Below are positions 24,061 to 32,246 of a DNA stretch of 64,000 nucleotides, in pieces (position 1 is the first letter of the stretch; each line of letters starts with the position of its first letter). A model generated the notes under the pieces. The model was not told the DNA's origin and ran no database searches. It saw only the letters and a program-made list of their open reading frames with translations. The translations under genes were made by a program, and so were the position numbers. Source of the stretch: Bradyrhizobium daqingense (lineage in GTDB: Bacteria; Pseudomonadota; Alphaproteobacteria; Rhizobiales; Xanthobacteraceae); contig NZ_CP088014.1 in the NCBI RefSeq assembly GCF_021044685.1, forward strand, positions 5,070,001 through 5,134,000. Direction: 5' to 3'.

Positions 24061-24744
24061 ATGAAAGCGCCTCTGAAGCATCGCACCTTGTCGGCCGCGA
24101 TCGTCGACCAGCTCCGGCAGGCGATCCTCGACGGCACCTATCCGGCTGGATCGCAACTGCGCCAGGATGCGCTCGGCGAAGCCTATGGCGTCAGCCGCAT
24201 TCCCGTGCGCGAAGCGCTGTTTCAGCTGGAGGCGGAAGGTCTGGTGCGGATCGTTCCGCAGAAGGGCGCCATCGTCTCGGAGCTGTCGCTGGACGAGATC
24301 AACGACGTGTTCGACCTGCGCCGCATCCTGGAGCCGCGATTGCTGGCGCAATCGGCGCCGCGATTCACGGCAGGGGATTTCGAGGGGCTCGACGACATCC
24401 ACAAGAGCTTCGAGAAGGCGATCAAGGCGAGAAACGTCAGCGAGTGGGGCCAGCTCAACGCCGACTTCCACATGGCGCTCTACGTCCACGCCCCGCAGCC
24501 GCGCACCCGCACGATCGTGCTGTCGCTGCTCCAGACCAGCGACCGCTATACGCGCCTCCAGCTCTCCAATACCAAGGCGATGGGCACTGCCGAGAAGGAG
24601 CACGCTCAGCTGATCGCGCTCTGCCGCGCGGAGAAGGTCGAGGAAGCCTGCCGCTTCCTGGAGCGGCACATCGAAGCCGTGCGCAAGGATCTACTGCAGG
24701 TCGTGGCGAGCGCGCCGAAGGGGCGGCGAAGGGAGGTTTCGTAG
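24061..24744 (+). CDS. GntR (FadR/FCD) family regulator
   Basis: A 227-residue regulator. The N-terminal winged HTH (residues about 10-75: AIVDQLRQAILDGTYPAGSQ, GVSRIPVREALFQLEAEGLV) is followed by an FCD effector domain (about 80-215). Metal/effector ligands are suggested by DLRRILEPRL, NADFHMALY and the histidines of EKEHAQLI and FLERHIEAV. Divergent from the TRAP/lyase operon, it most likely represses that operon through the palindrome at 23909-23933 and is released by the imported acid or its product (inference). Confidence 0.93.
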   Translation: MKAPLKHRTLSAAIVDQLRQAILDGTYPAGSQLRQDALGEAYGVSRIPVREALFQLEAEGLVRIVPQKGAIVSELSLDEINDVFDLRRILEPRLLAQSAPRFTAGDFEGLDDIHKSFEKAIKARNVSEWGQLNADFHMALYVHAPQPRTRTIVLSLLQTSDRYTRLQLSNTKAMGTAEKEHAQLIALCRAEKVEEACRFLERHIEAVRKDLLQVVASAPKGRRREVS

Positions 24745-24830
24745 GTGGGTTAGCCGAAGGCGTAACCCACCGCTGTTCGTTTCCGCAGCGGCAGAAGAGG
24801 TGGATTACGCCTTCAGCTAATCCACCCTAC
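24741..24830. repeat. REP-like palindrome, GTAGGTGGGTTAGC family
   Basis: GTAGGTGGGTTAGCCGAAGG...CGTAACCCACC on the left and GGTGGATTACGCCTTCAGC...TAATCCACCCTAC on the right. A 90-bp element between convergent genes, its first bases overlapping the gntR stop. Third palindrome family in the window. Confidence 0.8.
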
Positions 24831-24844
24831 GGCGCCGGTGACCA

Positions 24845-26203
24845 CTATCTGCTCCCGTCCGGCCCCATCACCAGATCCGGAAGCCAGGTCGAGATCCCCG
24901 GCACGAAGCACAGCAGCAGCACCGCCAGCATCATCAGGAGCACGAAGGGCAGGGTGCCCCAGATCACCTCGCGCAAGGGGATGTCCGGCGCGACGTTGCG
25001 GATGACGAAGATGTTGAGGCCGACCGGCGGGTGGATCAGCCCCATCTCCATCACGATGGTCATGACCACGCCGAACCAGATGATGTCGAAATTGGCGGCG
25101 CGGAGCGGCGGCAGGATGATCGGCGCGGTCATCAGGATGATCGAGACCGGGGGCAGGAAGAAGCCGAGCACGACGACCATGACGAGGATCGCAAACAGCA
25201 GCTCCCAGCGCGGCAGGTGCATCGCGACGATGGCTTCGGCCACCGATTGCGAGATGTGCAGATAGCTCATCACGTAGGAATAGAGCAGCGACATGCCGAT
25301 GATCATCATCAGCATGGTCGATTCCCGGATCGTCGACTTCATGATGGGAGCGAGGTCGCTCGGCCGCCACACGCTGTAGATCGCGGCGATCAGCGCCAGC
25401 GCCAGCAGGCCGCCGAGGCCGGCGGTTTCCGACGGCGTGGCGTAGCCGCCATAGAGCGCGATCATGACGCCGGTGAGCAGCAGCACGAACGGGATCACGC
25501 GCGGCAGCACGCTGAAGCGTTCGGCGAGCGTGTACTCGTCACGATGCAGGATCGGCGCCTCCGGTCCGCCGTTCTTGTAGGCCAGTTCGGCGGCAGCATA
25601 TTCCTGACGGAAGCGGATCACGGCATAGGCGCCGAACAGGAAGACAAGCAGAAGGCCGGGCCCGATGCCGGCGAGGAACAGCCGCCCGAGCGACTTTTCG
25701 GCGGCGACCGCGAACAGGATCATGGTGATCGAGGGCGGCAGCAGGATGCCGAGCGTACCGCCGGCGGCGATGATGCCGGCGGCAAAGCCGCCGGAATAGC
25801 CGCGCTTGCGCATCTCGGGGATGCCGGCCGAGCCGATTGCCGAGCAGGTCGCGGGCGAAGACCCCGCCATCGCCGCGAACAGCGCGCAGGCGAACACGTT
25901 GGCAACGCCGAGGCCGCCGGGCACGCGATGCAGCCAGGCATGCAGCGCCGAATAGAGATCCTGTCCCGCGCGCGACTTGCCGATCGCAGCGCCCTTCAAG
26001 ATGAACAGCGGGATCGACAACAGCGTGATCGAGGCCATTTCCTCGTAGACGTTCTGCGTCACCGTATCGAGCGACGCGGCGGGCATGTAGATGGCCATGA
26101 AGGCGACCGCGACCGCGCCGAGTGCGAACGCGATGGGCATGCCCGAAAACATCACGAGCAGCGTCACGATCCCGTAGGCGACGCCGATACCGAGAACGCT
26201 CAT
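24845..26203 (-). CDS. TRAP transporter large permease (DctM), second system
   Basis: A 452-residue polytopic permease. Family signatures are SIPLFILKGAAIGKSRAGQD, the glycine-rich AGSSPATCSAIGSAGIPEMR and GTLGILLPPSITMILFAVAA. A long soluble loop (about 220-255) and the C-terminal half resemble the longer DctM class. The start at ATG 26203 (MSVLGIGVAYG) overlaps the upstream dctQ stop by four bases (ATGA). It has no catabolic gene beside it. Confidence 0.94.
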   Translation of the reverse strand: MSVLGIGVAYGIVTLLVMFSGMPIAFALGAVAVAFMAIYMPAASLDTVTQNVYEEMASITLLSIPLFILKGAAIGKSRAGQDLYSALHAWLHRVPGGLGVANVFACALFAAMAGSSPATCSAIGSAGIPEMRKRGYSGGFAAGIIAAGGTLGILLPPSITMILFAVAAEKSLGRLFLAGIGPGLLLVFLFGAYAVIRFRQEYAAAELAYKNGGPEAPILHRDEYTLAERFSVLPRVIPFVLLLTGVMIALYGGYATPSETAGLGGLLALALIAAIYSVWRPSDLAPIMKSTIRESTMLMMIIGMSLLYSYVMSYLHISQSVAEAIVAMHLPRWELLFAILVMVVVLGFFLPPVSIILMTAPIILPPLRAANFDIIWFGVVMTIVMEMGLIHPPVGLNIFVIRNVAPDIPLREVIWGTLPFVLLMMLAVLLLCFVPGISTWLPDLVMGPDGSR

Positions 26204-26754
26204 GGCCGCTTGGCTCCGGCGAAAGGCAGCGCAAGCTGCACGAGGATCTGGATGCAGAGCAGGCTCATCCCGAGCGCCATCAGGGTGTAGGGAATGGCGA
26301 GAGGCGGCGACCACATCGAGTTGGAGACCTGGCCGTCGACATAGGCTTCGTGCGCCAGCGTCCAGGATTTCCAGGTGAAGAAGGCGCAGAACAGGAACGT
26401 GGCGGCATCGACCAGCCAGAGCCGGACCCTGTTTGCGAGCGGCGAGAGCAGGCCGACGAACGCCTCGATGCCGATGTGCCCGCGATGCTGCTGCACATAG
26501 GCCGCCGTCATGAAGGTCGCGCCGACCAGCAGGAACACGGCGGCCTCGTCCTGCCAGTAGTTCGCGGCCTTGTACAGTGCGCGGCTGAGCACGCTGTAAC
26601 TCAGGATCGCACAGGCCGCGACCAGTGCGATCGCGGCGAACACGACGATGATGCTGTTGAGGATGGCGAGACCGCGATCGATCGCCGCCGCAAGGCCGGT
26701 CCCTGCGGCAGTGTTCGGCTGGTCATCACGATCCGGAAGCGGACCGTGACTCAT
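26200..26754 (-). CDS. TRAP transporter small permease (DctQ), second system
   Basis: A 184-residue, four-helix subunit with NYWQDEAAVFLLVGATFMTA at the conserved helix-two position and a polar N-terminal leader of about 25 residues. ATG 26754 overlaps the stop of the upstream dctP gene (ATGA), so all three subunits are translationally coupled. Confidence 0.92.
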   Translation of the reverse strand: MSHGPLPDRDDQPNTAAGTGLAAAIDRGLAILNSIIVVFAAIALVAACAILSYSVLSRALYKAANYWQDEAAVFLLVGATFMTAAYVQQHRGHIGIEAFVGLLSPLANRVRLWLVDAATFLFCAFFTWKSWTLAHEAYVDGQVSNSMWSPPLAIPYTLMALGMSLLCIQILVQLALPFAGAKRP

Positions 26755-27773
26755 GCCGCGACGTCGTTGGCGAGCTTGAGCAGGTTCGCAGCGGTCGCGG
26801 TCTTGGCGGCGTAGTCCTTCCAGGCCGTGTCGCGGGCGATGTCGCGCCACTTGCCGACGGTCGCCGCGTCGAGCGCCGAGACCTTGGCGCCGGCCTTCTC
26901 GTAGACCTTGGCGACCTCGACGTCGTCATCCTGCGCGCCCTTGCGGCCGAAGGCTTCGAGCTCGGTGCCGACCGCGAGCAGGATGTCCTGATGGTTCTTC
27001 GGCAGCTTGTCGAAGATCGCCTTCGACATCATCAGCGGCTCGAGCATGAACCAATAGGAGGCGCCGGCCCCTGATGTCAGCGACTTCGCGACCTCTTCGA
27101 GGCGGAACGAGATCAGGCTGGTCGAGGAGGTGATGCCGGCATCGCAGGCGCCGGTCTGCATCGCGGCGTAGATTTCGTTCGAGGGCACCGACAGCACCGA
27201 AGCACCGGCGGTCTGGAGCACCATGTCCATCTCGCGCGAGCCGCCGCGCACCTTCAGGCCCTTGGCGTCCTCAGGCGCGACGATCGGCTTGGAGCGGCTG
27301 GCGACGCCGCCGGCCTGCCAGACCCAGGTGAGCAGGATGATGCCCTTGTCGGCGAGGAAGTCGGTCAGAGCCTTGCCGACCGGCTCTTTCTTCCAGCGCA
27401 GGCCCTGGTCGTAGGTGGTCACGAGACCCGGCATCAGGCCGATATTGGTCTCCGGCACTTCGCCGCCGGCATAGGGCATCGGATAGAGGCTGATGTCCAG
27501 CGCGCCCTTGCGCATCGCGGAGAACTGCGCGTTGGTCTTGATCAGAGAGGAGTTCGGATAGATCTCGGCGGCGATGTCGCCATTGCTGCGCTTTGCAATC
27601 TCTGCAGCGAACATGCGGCAGAGCCGGTCGCGGAAGTCGCCCTTGTCGATGGTGCCGCCCGGGAATTGGTGCGAGATCTTCAGCGTGGTGGCGGCCTGCG
27701 CCGTACCGGTGCCGACGCGGAGAATGGCGGGCGCGGCGACGGCGGTCGCGAGGAGGTGGCGGCGCGTGAGCAT
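26751..27773 (-). CDS. TRAP transporter solute-binding protein (DctP), second system
   Basis: A 340-residue periplasmic receptor with leader MLTRRHLLATAVAAPAILRV. Family segments: SHQFPGGTIDKGDFRDRLCR, GLKVRGGSREMDMVLQTAGA (ligand-carboxylate arginine in LKVRGG) and SVPSNEIYAAMQTGACDAGI. First gene of the second TRAP operon. Ligand unknown; it differs strongly from the DctP at 20973-21956, so the two systems probably import different acids. Confidence 0.93.
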   Translation of the reverse strand: MLTRRHLLATAVAAPAILRVGTGTAQAATTLKISHQFPGGTIDKGDFRDRLCRMFAAEIAKRSNGDIAAEIYPNSSLIKTNAQFSAMRKGALDISLYPMPYAGGEVPETNIGLMPGLVTTYDQGLRWKKEPVGKALTDFLADKGIILLTWVWQAGGVASRSKPIVAPEDAKGLKVRGGSREMDMVLQTAGASVLSVPSNEIYAAMQTGACDAGITSSTSLISFRLEEVAKSLTSGAGASYWFMLEPLMMSKAIFDKLPKNHQDILLAVGTELEAFGRKGAQDDDVEVAKVYEKAGAKVSALDAATVGKWRDIARDTAWKDYAAKTATAANLLKLANDVAA

Positions 27774-28091
27774 GGTGTGGTCCCCTTGGGCGTTTCTCGG
27801 AGTGTTCTTGGCGGAGTTGATTTGGGCTGGGTTCTTCGAGACCGCGTGGCCGGTCCAAGCCGGTCTCCATCCGATGATCTCTCATCTGATAGTTCGAGAC
27901 AGAGTGCCGCGGCAAGTGCCGGTTGTGCTGCGCTGCACACTTTCGATCAGCGCAAGGCTGTGTCGAGCGAAAAACGGCAGCGGGTCGCATAAATTTGTCG
28001 AGAGGCACGTAACAACGCCGCGCGACCATTCGTCGAGACAGGATAGCGGCATCCGTCGCTGACAAACACTATCTCGAAGGGAAGACTGCTC
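27774..28091. other. divergent intergenic region, no element recognised
   Basis: 318 bases between the divergent dctP and MxKDx genes. It should contain both promoters, but I see no clear -35/-10 pair or operator palindrome. Confidence 0.4.
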
Positions 28092-28334
28092 ATGACCATT
28101 CGCACCCGCATCGTGCTCGGCGTTTCGGCTGCCGCTCTGTCGCTTGGCCTCGCGCTGTCGTCGGCCGCTTTTGCTCAGGACAAGATGGGCAAGGACGACG
28201 GCATGATGAAGAAGGACACGATGTCCAAGGACGCCATGAAGAAGGATACCATGTCCAAGGACGACGGCATGAAAAAGGATCACATGTCGAAGGACGGGAT
28301 GAAGAAAGACGACGGGATGATGAAGAAGAACTGA
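28092..28334 (+). CDS. secreted pentapeptide MxKDx-repeat protein
   Basis: An 80-residue protein. The signal peptide (IVLGVSAAALSLGLALSSAAFA) is followed by about ten tandem MxKDx-type pentapeptides (MGKDD, MKKDT, MSKDA, MKKDH...). The mature part is nearly all Met, Lys and Asp. The family is defined by this repeat and is periplasmic or secreted. The Met/Asp/His content suggests metal (for example copper) interaction, which is inference. Start from GAAGGGAAGAC before ATG 28092. Confidence 0.92.
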   Translation: MTIRTRIVLGVSAAALSLGLALSSAAFAQDKMGKDDGMMKKDTMSKDAMKKDTMSKDDGMKKDHMSKDGMKKDDGMMKKN

Positions 28335-28383
28335 TTCCGTCCGCGTTGCGCCGTGCCGGCTCCGACCGGGCGCGCGATCTCGA

Positions 28384-28419
28384 ATTCCGGGCGCGGTCGC
28401 CAATGGACCGCCCCGGAAT
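28384..28419. terminator. hairpin between convergent genes
   Basis: ATTCCGGG (28384-28391) pairs with CCCCGGAAT (28411-28419), with GCGGTC/GACCG extending the stem. A U-poor context makes it a moderate terminator candidate for the MxKDx gene. A second small palindrome, GTTCAATTTCAATTGAAC, follows at 28429-28446. Confidence 0.5.
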
Positions 28420-28460
28420 GGCACTTCAGTTCAATTTCAATTGAACGTAAATTTCGAGCG

Positions 28461-28808
28461 TTACTTGCGCTTGGCCTTGCGGGCCGCATAACGGGCGTCG
28501 CGCTTGGCCTTTTGCTCGGCTTCGAGCGCAGCGCGCTGAGCTTCAGCTTCCTCGGCCTCGCGCGTAATCCGCGCAGCCTCGGCGGCCTTGGCTTCTTCCT
28601 CAAGGCGCTTCTGCTCGGCTTTTTCGGCGTCGCGCGCAGCCTTCGCCTCGGCGCGCTTGGCCGCGAGGGCCTCGCGTTCGGCGCGCTTCGCCGCCACCGC
28701 GGGATCATCGGGACCCGGTTGCGATTTGAACTTGTTCAAAAGATTTTTGCGGGCGTCCTGTGCCGCCTTTTGCCGGTCTGCAAAGCCGGGTTCCCTGAAT
28801 CCACTCAT
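28461..28808 (-). CDS. charged coiled-coil protein (DUF6481-like)
   Basis: A 115-residue protein: a short globular start (MSGFREPGFADRQKAAQDAR) and then an almost continuous Ala/Glu/Lys/Arg helix (KAARDAEKAEQKRLEEEAKA). It matches the layout of the DUF6481 family of small alphaproteobacterial proteins of unknown function. It borders the prophage; the left end of the prophage lies between this gene and the integrase. Confidence 0.8.
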   Translation of the reverse strand: MSGFREPGFADRQKAAQDARKNLLNKFKSQPGPDDPAVAAKRAEREALAAKRAEAKAARDAEKAEQKRLEEEAKAAEAARITREAEEAEAQRAALEAEQKAKRDARYAARKAKRK

Positions 28809-29041
28809 CGACGAGCCTTGTCTTCCTCGCTTTCGGTCCTACATCACTGGCAGTTGGTACGTCGGCTGGGCATAGCAGGCGCCACGCGACGTAGAAGCGT
28901 GTACATCGGCGCGCGTCGCGAAGCCACCCATAATCGCAGCCGATCAGGTCAACGAAAAATCGCCCCCCGACGATCTCTCGTAGCCCGAAAAAACTGCCGA
29001 ATTGTGATTTCCCTCATAAGGTCGGCAGAATTGCCGGTAAG

Positions 29042-30025
29042 CTATTGGTTTTCTTCGCTTTGACGTTTGGCTGTGTCAGCCGGCGTGTCAAAAAGTAGAT
29101 CGGTCACCTTCTTGTCTTCCCGCGCGTGACCGTAGGTCGCGAATACGTGCGCCGGGGTCTTCCAGCCGCCGCGCTTGGCGACCGTCACCGGGTCCACGCC
29201 GCGGTGCAGGAGCCCCGTAGCAAAGCCATGGCGGCAGCTATGGAACGTCAGGGCCTCGATGCCGGCCAGCACACAGACGCGCTCCCAAGCCCGCCACGCG
29301 GCCATCTTGTAGGGCCAAGGGAACGGCTTCTGCTCCCGCGGCAGGTTTGCCATCGCAATGAACAGATCGACGGGCAGGTGCGCCTCGCGCTCCTCGCCGA
29401 TCTTGGTCTGGCGGATCAGCACCACCCGGCGCTTGAGATCGACATCCTCCCACTCGACAGCCAGCGCCTCCGAGATCCTGGCGCCGGTCGCGAACATGAA
29501 CATGGCTAGGGCTCCGAGCTCGGCCGGGGCGTGTGCGCGGAACTTCGTCACCCACTCCAGCGTGGCCGGCTTCTTCACCTTCGTCTCGACCTTGAACCGC
29601 CGGACCCGGATCGGCGGGCACAGGCTGCGCTCGGCGCAATGGTTGATGATGGCTTGGGTCGGCACGATCACACACCTGTTGCGGGTCGCGTTGGTGGCAT
29701 CAGGGTAGAGGTCAACCGCCGCCTGCTGGATGGCGCCAGATGTGATGTCCTTGACCTTCGCGTCACCCCAATACTTCACCACCTTCGCGATGAAGCGCTG
29801 CGGCTTGCCGGCGCCGAGGTAGATGGCAGCCGCCTTGGGGAAGGTCAGGACCGCTTCCGGCCCATGGAGACGATGTTTCCAGAACTCGTCTTCGACCTTG
29901 GCTGCGGCCTCTTGGGCGGTTTCTTTGTTAGATGTGCGAGTAGAGCCGCGGAGTCGATGTCCGGCAAGCGTTCCCCGATAGTGCCAGACAGGGCTTCCCT
30001 TACGTCGATAGATTTTGAGGGGCAT
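29042..30025 (-). CDS. tyrosine-family site-specific integrase
   Basis: A 327-residue recombinase that integrates and excises the prophage. The N-terminal AP2-like arm-binding part (KIYRRKGSPVWHYRGTLAGH) and core-binding region are followed by a catalytic domain with ATGARISEAL (first Arg), TFHSCRHGFATGLL (His-x-x-Arg), GGWKTPAHVFATYGH (Trp/His and the nucleophilic Tyr). All catalytic residues are present, so it may be active. Its 5' 181 bases overlap the excisionase-like gene in another frame. Confidence 0.93.
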   Translation of the reverse strand: MPLKIYRRKGSPVWHYRGTLAGHRLRGSTRTSNKETAQEAAAKVEDEFWKHRLHGPEAVLTFPKAAAIYLGAGKPQRFIAKVVKYWGDAKVKDITSGAIQQAAVDLYPDATNATRNRCVIVPTQAIINHCAERSLCPPIRVRRFKVETKVKKPATLEWVTKFRAHAPAELGALAMFMFATGARISEALAVEWEDVDLKRRVVLIRQTKIGEEREAHLPVDLFIAMANLPREQKPFPWPYKMAAWRAWERVCVLAGIEALTFHSCRHGFATGLLHRGVDPVTVAKRGGWKTPAHVFATYGHAREDKKVTDLLFDTPADTAKRQSEENQ

Positions 30026-30192
30026 GGTTTGGTCGCCTCTAGGATTGTGTCCACGTCTTCGGGCAGGAGCACCATACGATTGCCCAGAACCCGGCCGGCG
30101 CCAAGCTGCCTGGCCAAGCTACGCACGCGCCTCTCTGACCAACCGTAGCGGCTGGCGAACTCTGCGGGGGTTATGCACTCAGGAAGTGTCAT
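29845..30192 (-). CDS. excisionase-like MerR-type HTH protein
   Basis: A 115-residue protein. The N-terminal winged helix (ITPAEFASRYGWSERRVRSL, LGNRMVLLPEDVDTILEAT) is the MerR/Xis-type fold used to direct integrase towards excision. The C-terminal half is basic and probably disordered, and is the part overlapping the integrase start. The start follows TTCCTGAGTG-proximal sequence with a weak ribosome-binding site. Position directly upstream of the integrase supports an Xis role. Confidence 0.75.
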   Translation of the reverse strand: MTLPECITPAEFASRYGWSERRVRSLARQLGAGRVLGNRMVLLPEDVDTILEATKPCPSKSIDVREALSGTIGERLPDIDSAALLAHLTKKPPKRPQPRSKTSSGNIVSMGRKRS

Positions 30193-30284
30193 GCGCTAAT
30201 TCTACCAGAATTTCGTTTCGACCGAAGAACTAAGAAAACAAAAACTGACTGACTCCACCGAGCAATTTCAACGGCACGCCGCTT

Positions 30285-30506
30285 TCATCGCTCAAGATTT
30301 TCCGTAGTGGCTTGCACATCGTGAATGTGAGAGCGTCTGTCAGCGAATAGCCGGAGACATTCCGCCTTGTCGGCGGACCGCACATCGATTTTGCAAATCC
30401 GGCATCTCGCAATCCACTCAGATCCAAGAGCGGGAACAAGCCTGTCAATCGTCGGATGGTGTGGACCGCAATCTTGACATTGCGGCAGCCAATTGTTCTG
30501 GACCAT
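30285..30506 (-). CDS. phage zinc-ribbon-like protein
   Basis: A 73-residue protein with paired knuckles CQDC (residues 10-13) and CRIC (35-38), a likely zinc ribbon, followed by a basic helical tail. The ATG overlaps the stop of the preceding gene (TGATG), which fixes the start. Unknown phage function. Confidence 0.7.
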   Translation of the reverse strand: MVQNNWLPQCQDCGPHHPTIDRLVPALGSEWIARCRICKIDVRSADKAECLRLFADRRSHIHDVQATTENLER

Positions 30507-30685
30507 CAGTCCGCCTTCACGATCTTGAGCCCGCTTTCCGCAATGGCGTCTAAAACCTTGTCGGCATAGGGATCGCAGCCGCAGAAAGGCCAATCGCAAT
30601 CCTGGGCAATCTCCGCACTGGCAAGTTTCCGCTGTCTAACGGCGCATTGCCATCGCGGCTTCCAGTCTGAAATGTGCTCGCTCAT
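30506..30685 (-). CDS. phage small protein with clustered cysteines
   Basis: A 59-residue protein beginning MSEHISDWKPRWQCAVRQRK with DCDWPFCGCDPYADKV. Its start overlaps the stop of the upstream gene (ATGA) and its stop overlaps the next start, so it is fixed on both sides. The four cysteines may bind metal. Function unknown. Confidence 0.7.
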   Translation of the reverse strand: MSEHISDWKPRWQCAVRQRKLASAEIAQDCDWPFCGCDPYADKVLDAIAESGLKIVKAD

Positions 30686-30954
30686 GCTGTGCCCTTTATT
30701 TCCGGCTGACCCTCAAATCGGGCGATCATCTCGCGCATCAGCGCCACCACGTCTTTGCGGTTAGCCCCGTTTGAGATGAAATTGCAGCGAGCGCCATCAG
30801 CGGTCCCAAATGGGAAGACAAGCAAGACGAAGCCGGTACTGCGCGCGGCTCCCCTTGCCTCGCCATTGAACGTCTCGTCCAGGACGCTCGCAATAGCGTT
30901 CATCTGCTCGCGATACTGCTGCGAGATCGGGCCGTCGCCAAGACGCTCCGTCAC
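30682..30954 (-). CDS. phage conserved hypothetical protein
   Basis: A 90-residue protein (ISQQYREQMNAIASVLDETF, STGFVLLVFPFGTADGARCN, NRKDVVALMREMIARFEG). The mixed alpha/beta pattern matches a small protein I recall from rhizobial prophages. It overlaps both neighbours by four bases. No assigned role. Confidence 0.75.
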   Translation of the reverse strand: MTERLGDGPISQQYREQMNAIASVLDETFNGEARGAARSTGFVLLVFPFGTADGARCNFISNGANRKDVVALMREMIARFEGQPEIKGTA

Positions 30955-31139
30955 AGCGTCACCCGCTCTTTCTTGGCGAGCGCAGCTTCACGGCGTCGCT
31001 GCTTGCGATTGCCCCACTCAGGGCCGCGCTGCTCACGCCACATGGCGCGCTCCTCAAGCATCCGCTTGCGTTTGTCGAACGCTTCCAACGCTTCACGCTT
31101 GGCTTCGGTGATCTCAAGGCAGCGGTTGATCATTTCCAT
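30951..31139 (-). CDS. phage small highly charged helical protein
   Basis: 62 residues from ATG 31139 (MEMINRCLEITEAKREALEA), preceded by ACGGAG. ATG 31166 is open but lacks a ribosome-binding site. Basic C-terminus (NRKQRRREAALAKKERVTL). Coupled to both neighbours. Unknown function. Confidence 0.65.
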   Translation of the reverse strand: MEMINRCLEITEAKREALEAFDKRKRMLEERAMWREQRGPEWGNRKQRRREAALAKKERVTL

Positions 31140-31384
31140 TTCAGGGCTCCGTAGGTTGTCGAACATGGGAAAGATGCTCGGGCCTGCGCGTCACGTCGTA
31201 TTTTTCGAGCAACAGCCTCCCGCACATGCGGAGGGATTGCTGGCATGCGGTCGACCTTGTATCGGATCGCGGCCTCCGAAATGGCCGCCTCCGCCAATTG
31301 GTCGACCTCGCGCCCAAGGTCTGTGGAAGCGGCTTCCAGAATCCGCATCGTCTCGTCGTCGACGTAGCACCTAATCACGGGCAT
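31130..31384 (-). CDS. phage ribbon-helix-helix-like protein
   Basis: An 84-residue protein whose first 40 residues (VIRCYVDDETMRILEAASTD, LGREVDQLAEAAISEAAIRY) follow the strand-helix-helix spacing of small RHH DNA-binding proteins. The C-terminal half has no recognised domain. It overlaps the preceding gene by 14 bases. A regulatory role is inference. Confidence 0.65.
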   Translation of the reverse strand: MPVIRCYVDDETMRILEAASTDLGREVDQLAEAAISEAAIRYKVDRMPAIPPHVREAVARKIRRDAQARASFPCSTTYGALKWK

Positions 31385-31685
31385 CGGTTCGCTCCGTTGA
31401 AGTGATCGTCTGCACGAAGTAGTTGATCCCGCGCTCGCTGATCTCGAACGTTACGATCTGCTCGTTCGGCTTGATCTCGCGGCCTTCTCGGAACAGTTCG
31501 TTAGCAAGCCGCTTCCACGTGATGAAGCCCGCGACCTGCGAATGACCGTCGTTGACAATAACCCTCATTGGTCTGCTTCCGAAGCCACCCCTTGTGATCG
31601 TCGGCCATCTCATCGCCATCTCGATGCACCAGCGATTGAGTTCTACATTGGTGGTCAAACCTGCCTTCTTCACTACCTTCGCCAT
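31371..31685 (-). CDS. phage hypothetical protein
   Basis: A 104-residue protein (AKVVKKAGLTTNVELNRWCI, SRPMRVIVNDGHSQVAGFIT, WKRLANELFREGREIKPNEQ). Ribosome-binding site ATAGGAG before ATG 31685. It follows a 64-bp gap after the upstream small membrane gene, one of few gaps in the chain, which may hold a secondary promoter. Function unknown. Confidence 0.65.
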   Translation of the reverse strand: MAKVVKKAGLTTNVELNRWCIEMAMRWPTITRGGFGSRPMRVIVNDGHSQVAGFITWKRLANELFREGREIKPNEQIVTFEISERGINYFVQTITSTERTDARD

Positions 31686-31749
31686 GTCAAAAATCTCCTA
31701 TATTTTAAGGGGTTTACGCACGCTCATATCTGCTGTGTGAGACGGTGCG

Positions 31750-31899
31750 TTAAATCCGAAACCACTTCGCATACACAATGCACGGCAGAACAGCCAACCC
31801 GAGCCAGCGCGCGTCTCCCGTGATCGCTACGCCGAGAACTCCAACGATCAGCATTGCGAGGAGCGATATCAGCCAAATGTCGGCGGGCTTGATCTTCAT
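31750..31899 (-). CDS. phage small membrane protein
   Basis: A 49-residue protein with two hydrophobic segments (IWLISLLAMLIVGVLGVAI and WLGLAVLPCIVYAKWF) separated by TGDAR. The start overlaps the upstream stop (ATGA). Size and topology recall small holin-like or superinfection proteins, but no lysis genes remain nearby. Confidence 0.65.
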   Translation of the reverse strand: MKIKPADIWLISLLAMLIVGVLGVAITGDARWLGLAVLPCIVYAKWFRI

Positions 31900-32246
31900 G
31901 CGAATACATGCCTCGCTTGCTCCTTGAGCACTTCCATTGCCGCCTCGTGATCGCCCGTCGCGTTGTGCAGCGACATCGCGAGCACAAAGGGGTTTACCCC
32001 TTGGTTCAGCCAGAACTCGAGCTCGTTGCCCTCGTGCTGCTGGCGATGGCAGCGGCCACACAACGGGAGAGCCCACTTGTCGTCTGACTTCTGCTGCATC
32101 CCGGTTGGCTTCTTGCCGTAGCGAAGGCTTCCAACTCGCAAGTGAGCCGCTTCGGTCGCGGTATCGTTGCCGCACATAACGCAGGGCAACGAGCGGATGA
32201 AATCCAGGTGTCCGTCGTCATGGACGCGGGGCTGGCGCTGTCTCAT
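31896..32246 (-). CDS. DUF968-like HNH-type phage protein
   Basis: A 116-residue protein with the zinc-binding nuclease-like pattern CVMCG, EAAHLR, WALPLCGRCHRQQHEGNE and a C-terminal FWLNQGVNPFVLA. The Cys pairs and HxxxxH arrangement match DUF968/HNH-type phage recombination-associated proteins. It sits next to NinB, as such genes often do in lambdoid nin-type regions. Nuclease activity is likely but unproven. Starts overlap at both ends. Confidence 0.82.
   Translation of the reverse strand: MRQRQPRVHDDGHLDFIRSLPCVMCGNDTATEAAHLRVGSLRYGKKPTGMQQKSDDKWALPLCGRCHRQQHEGNELEFWLNQGVNPFVLAMSLHNATGDHEAAMEVLKEQARHVFA

Noticed and set aside
28092..28334. MxKDx region as a non-coding tandem repeat
   Set aside because: It has a proper signal peptide, ribosome-binding site and stop, and matches a known repeat-protein family.
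28809..29041. Search for a left attachment repeat of the first prophage
   Set aside because: No direct repeat of 12 bp or more shared with the 34.25-kb junction or other nearby sequence was seen by eye; the border stays undefined.
30230..30448. A 72-codon frame overlapping the phage zinc-ribbon gene
   Set aside because: The overlapping gene at 30285-30506 has paired CxxC motifs and a coupled start; this frame has neither.
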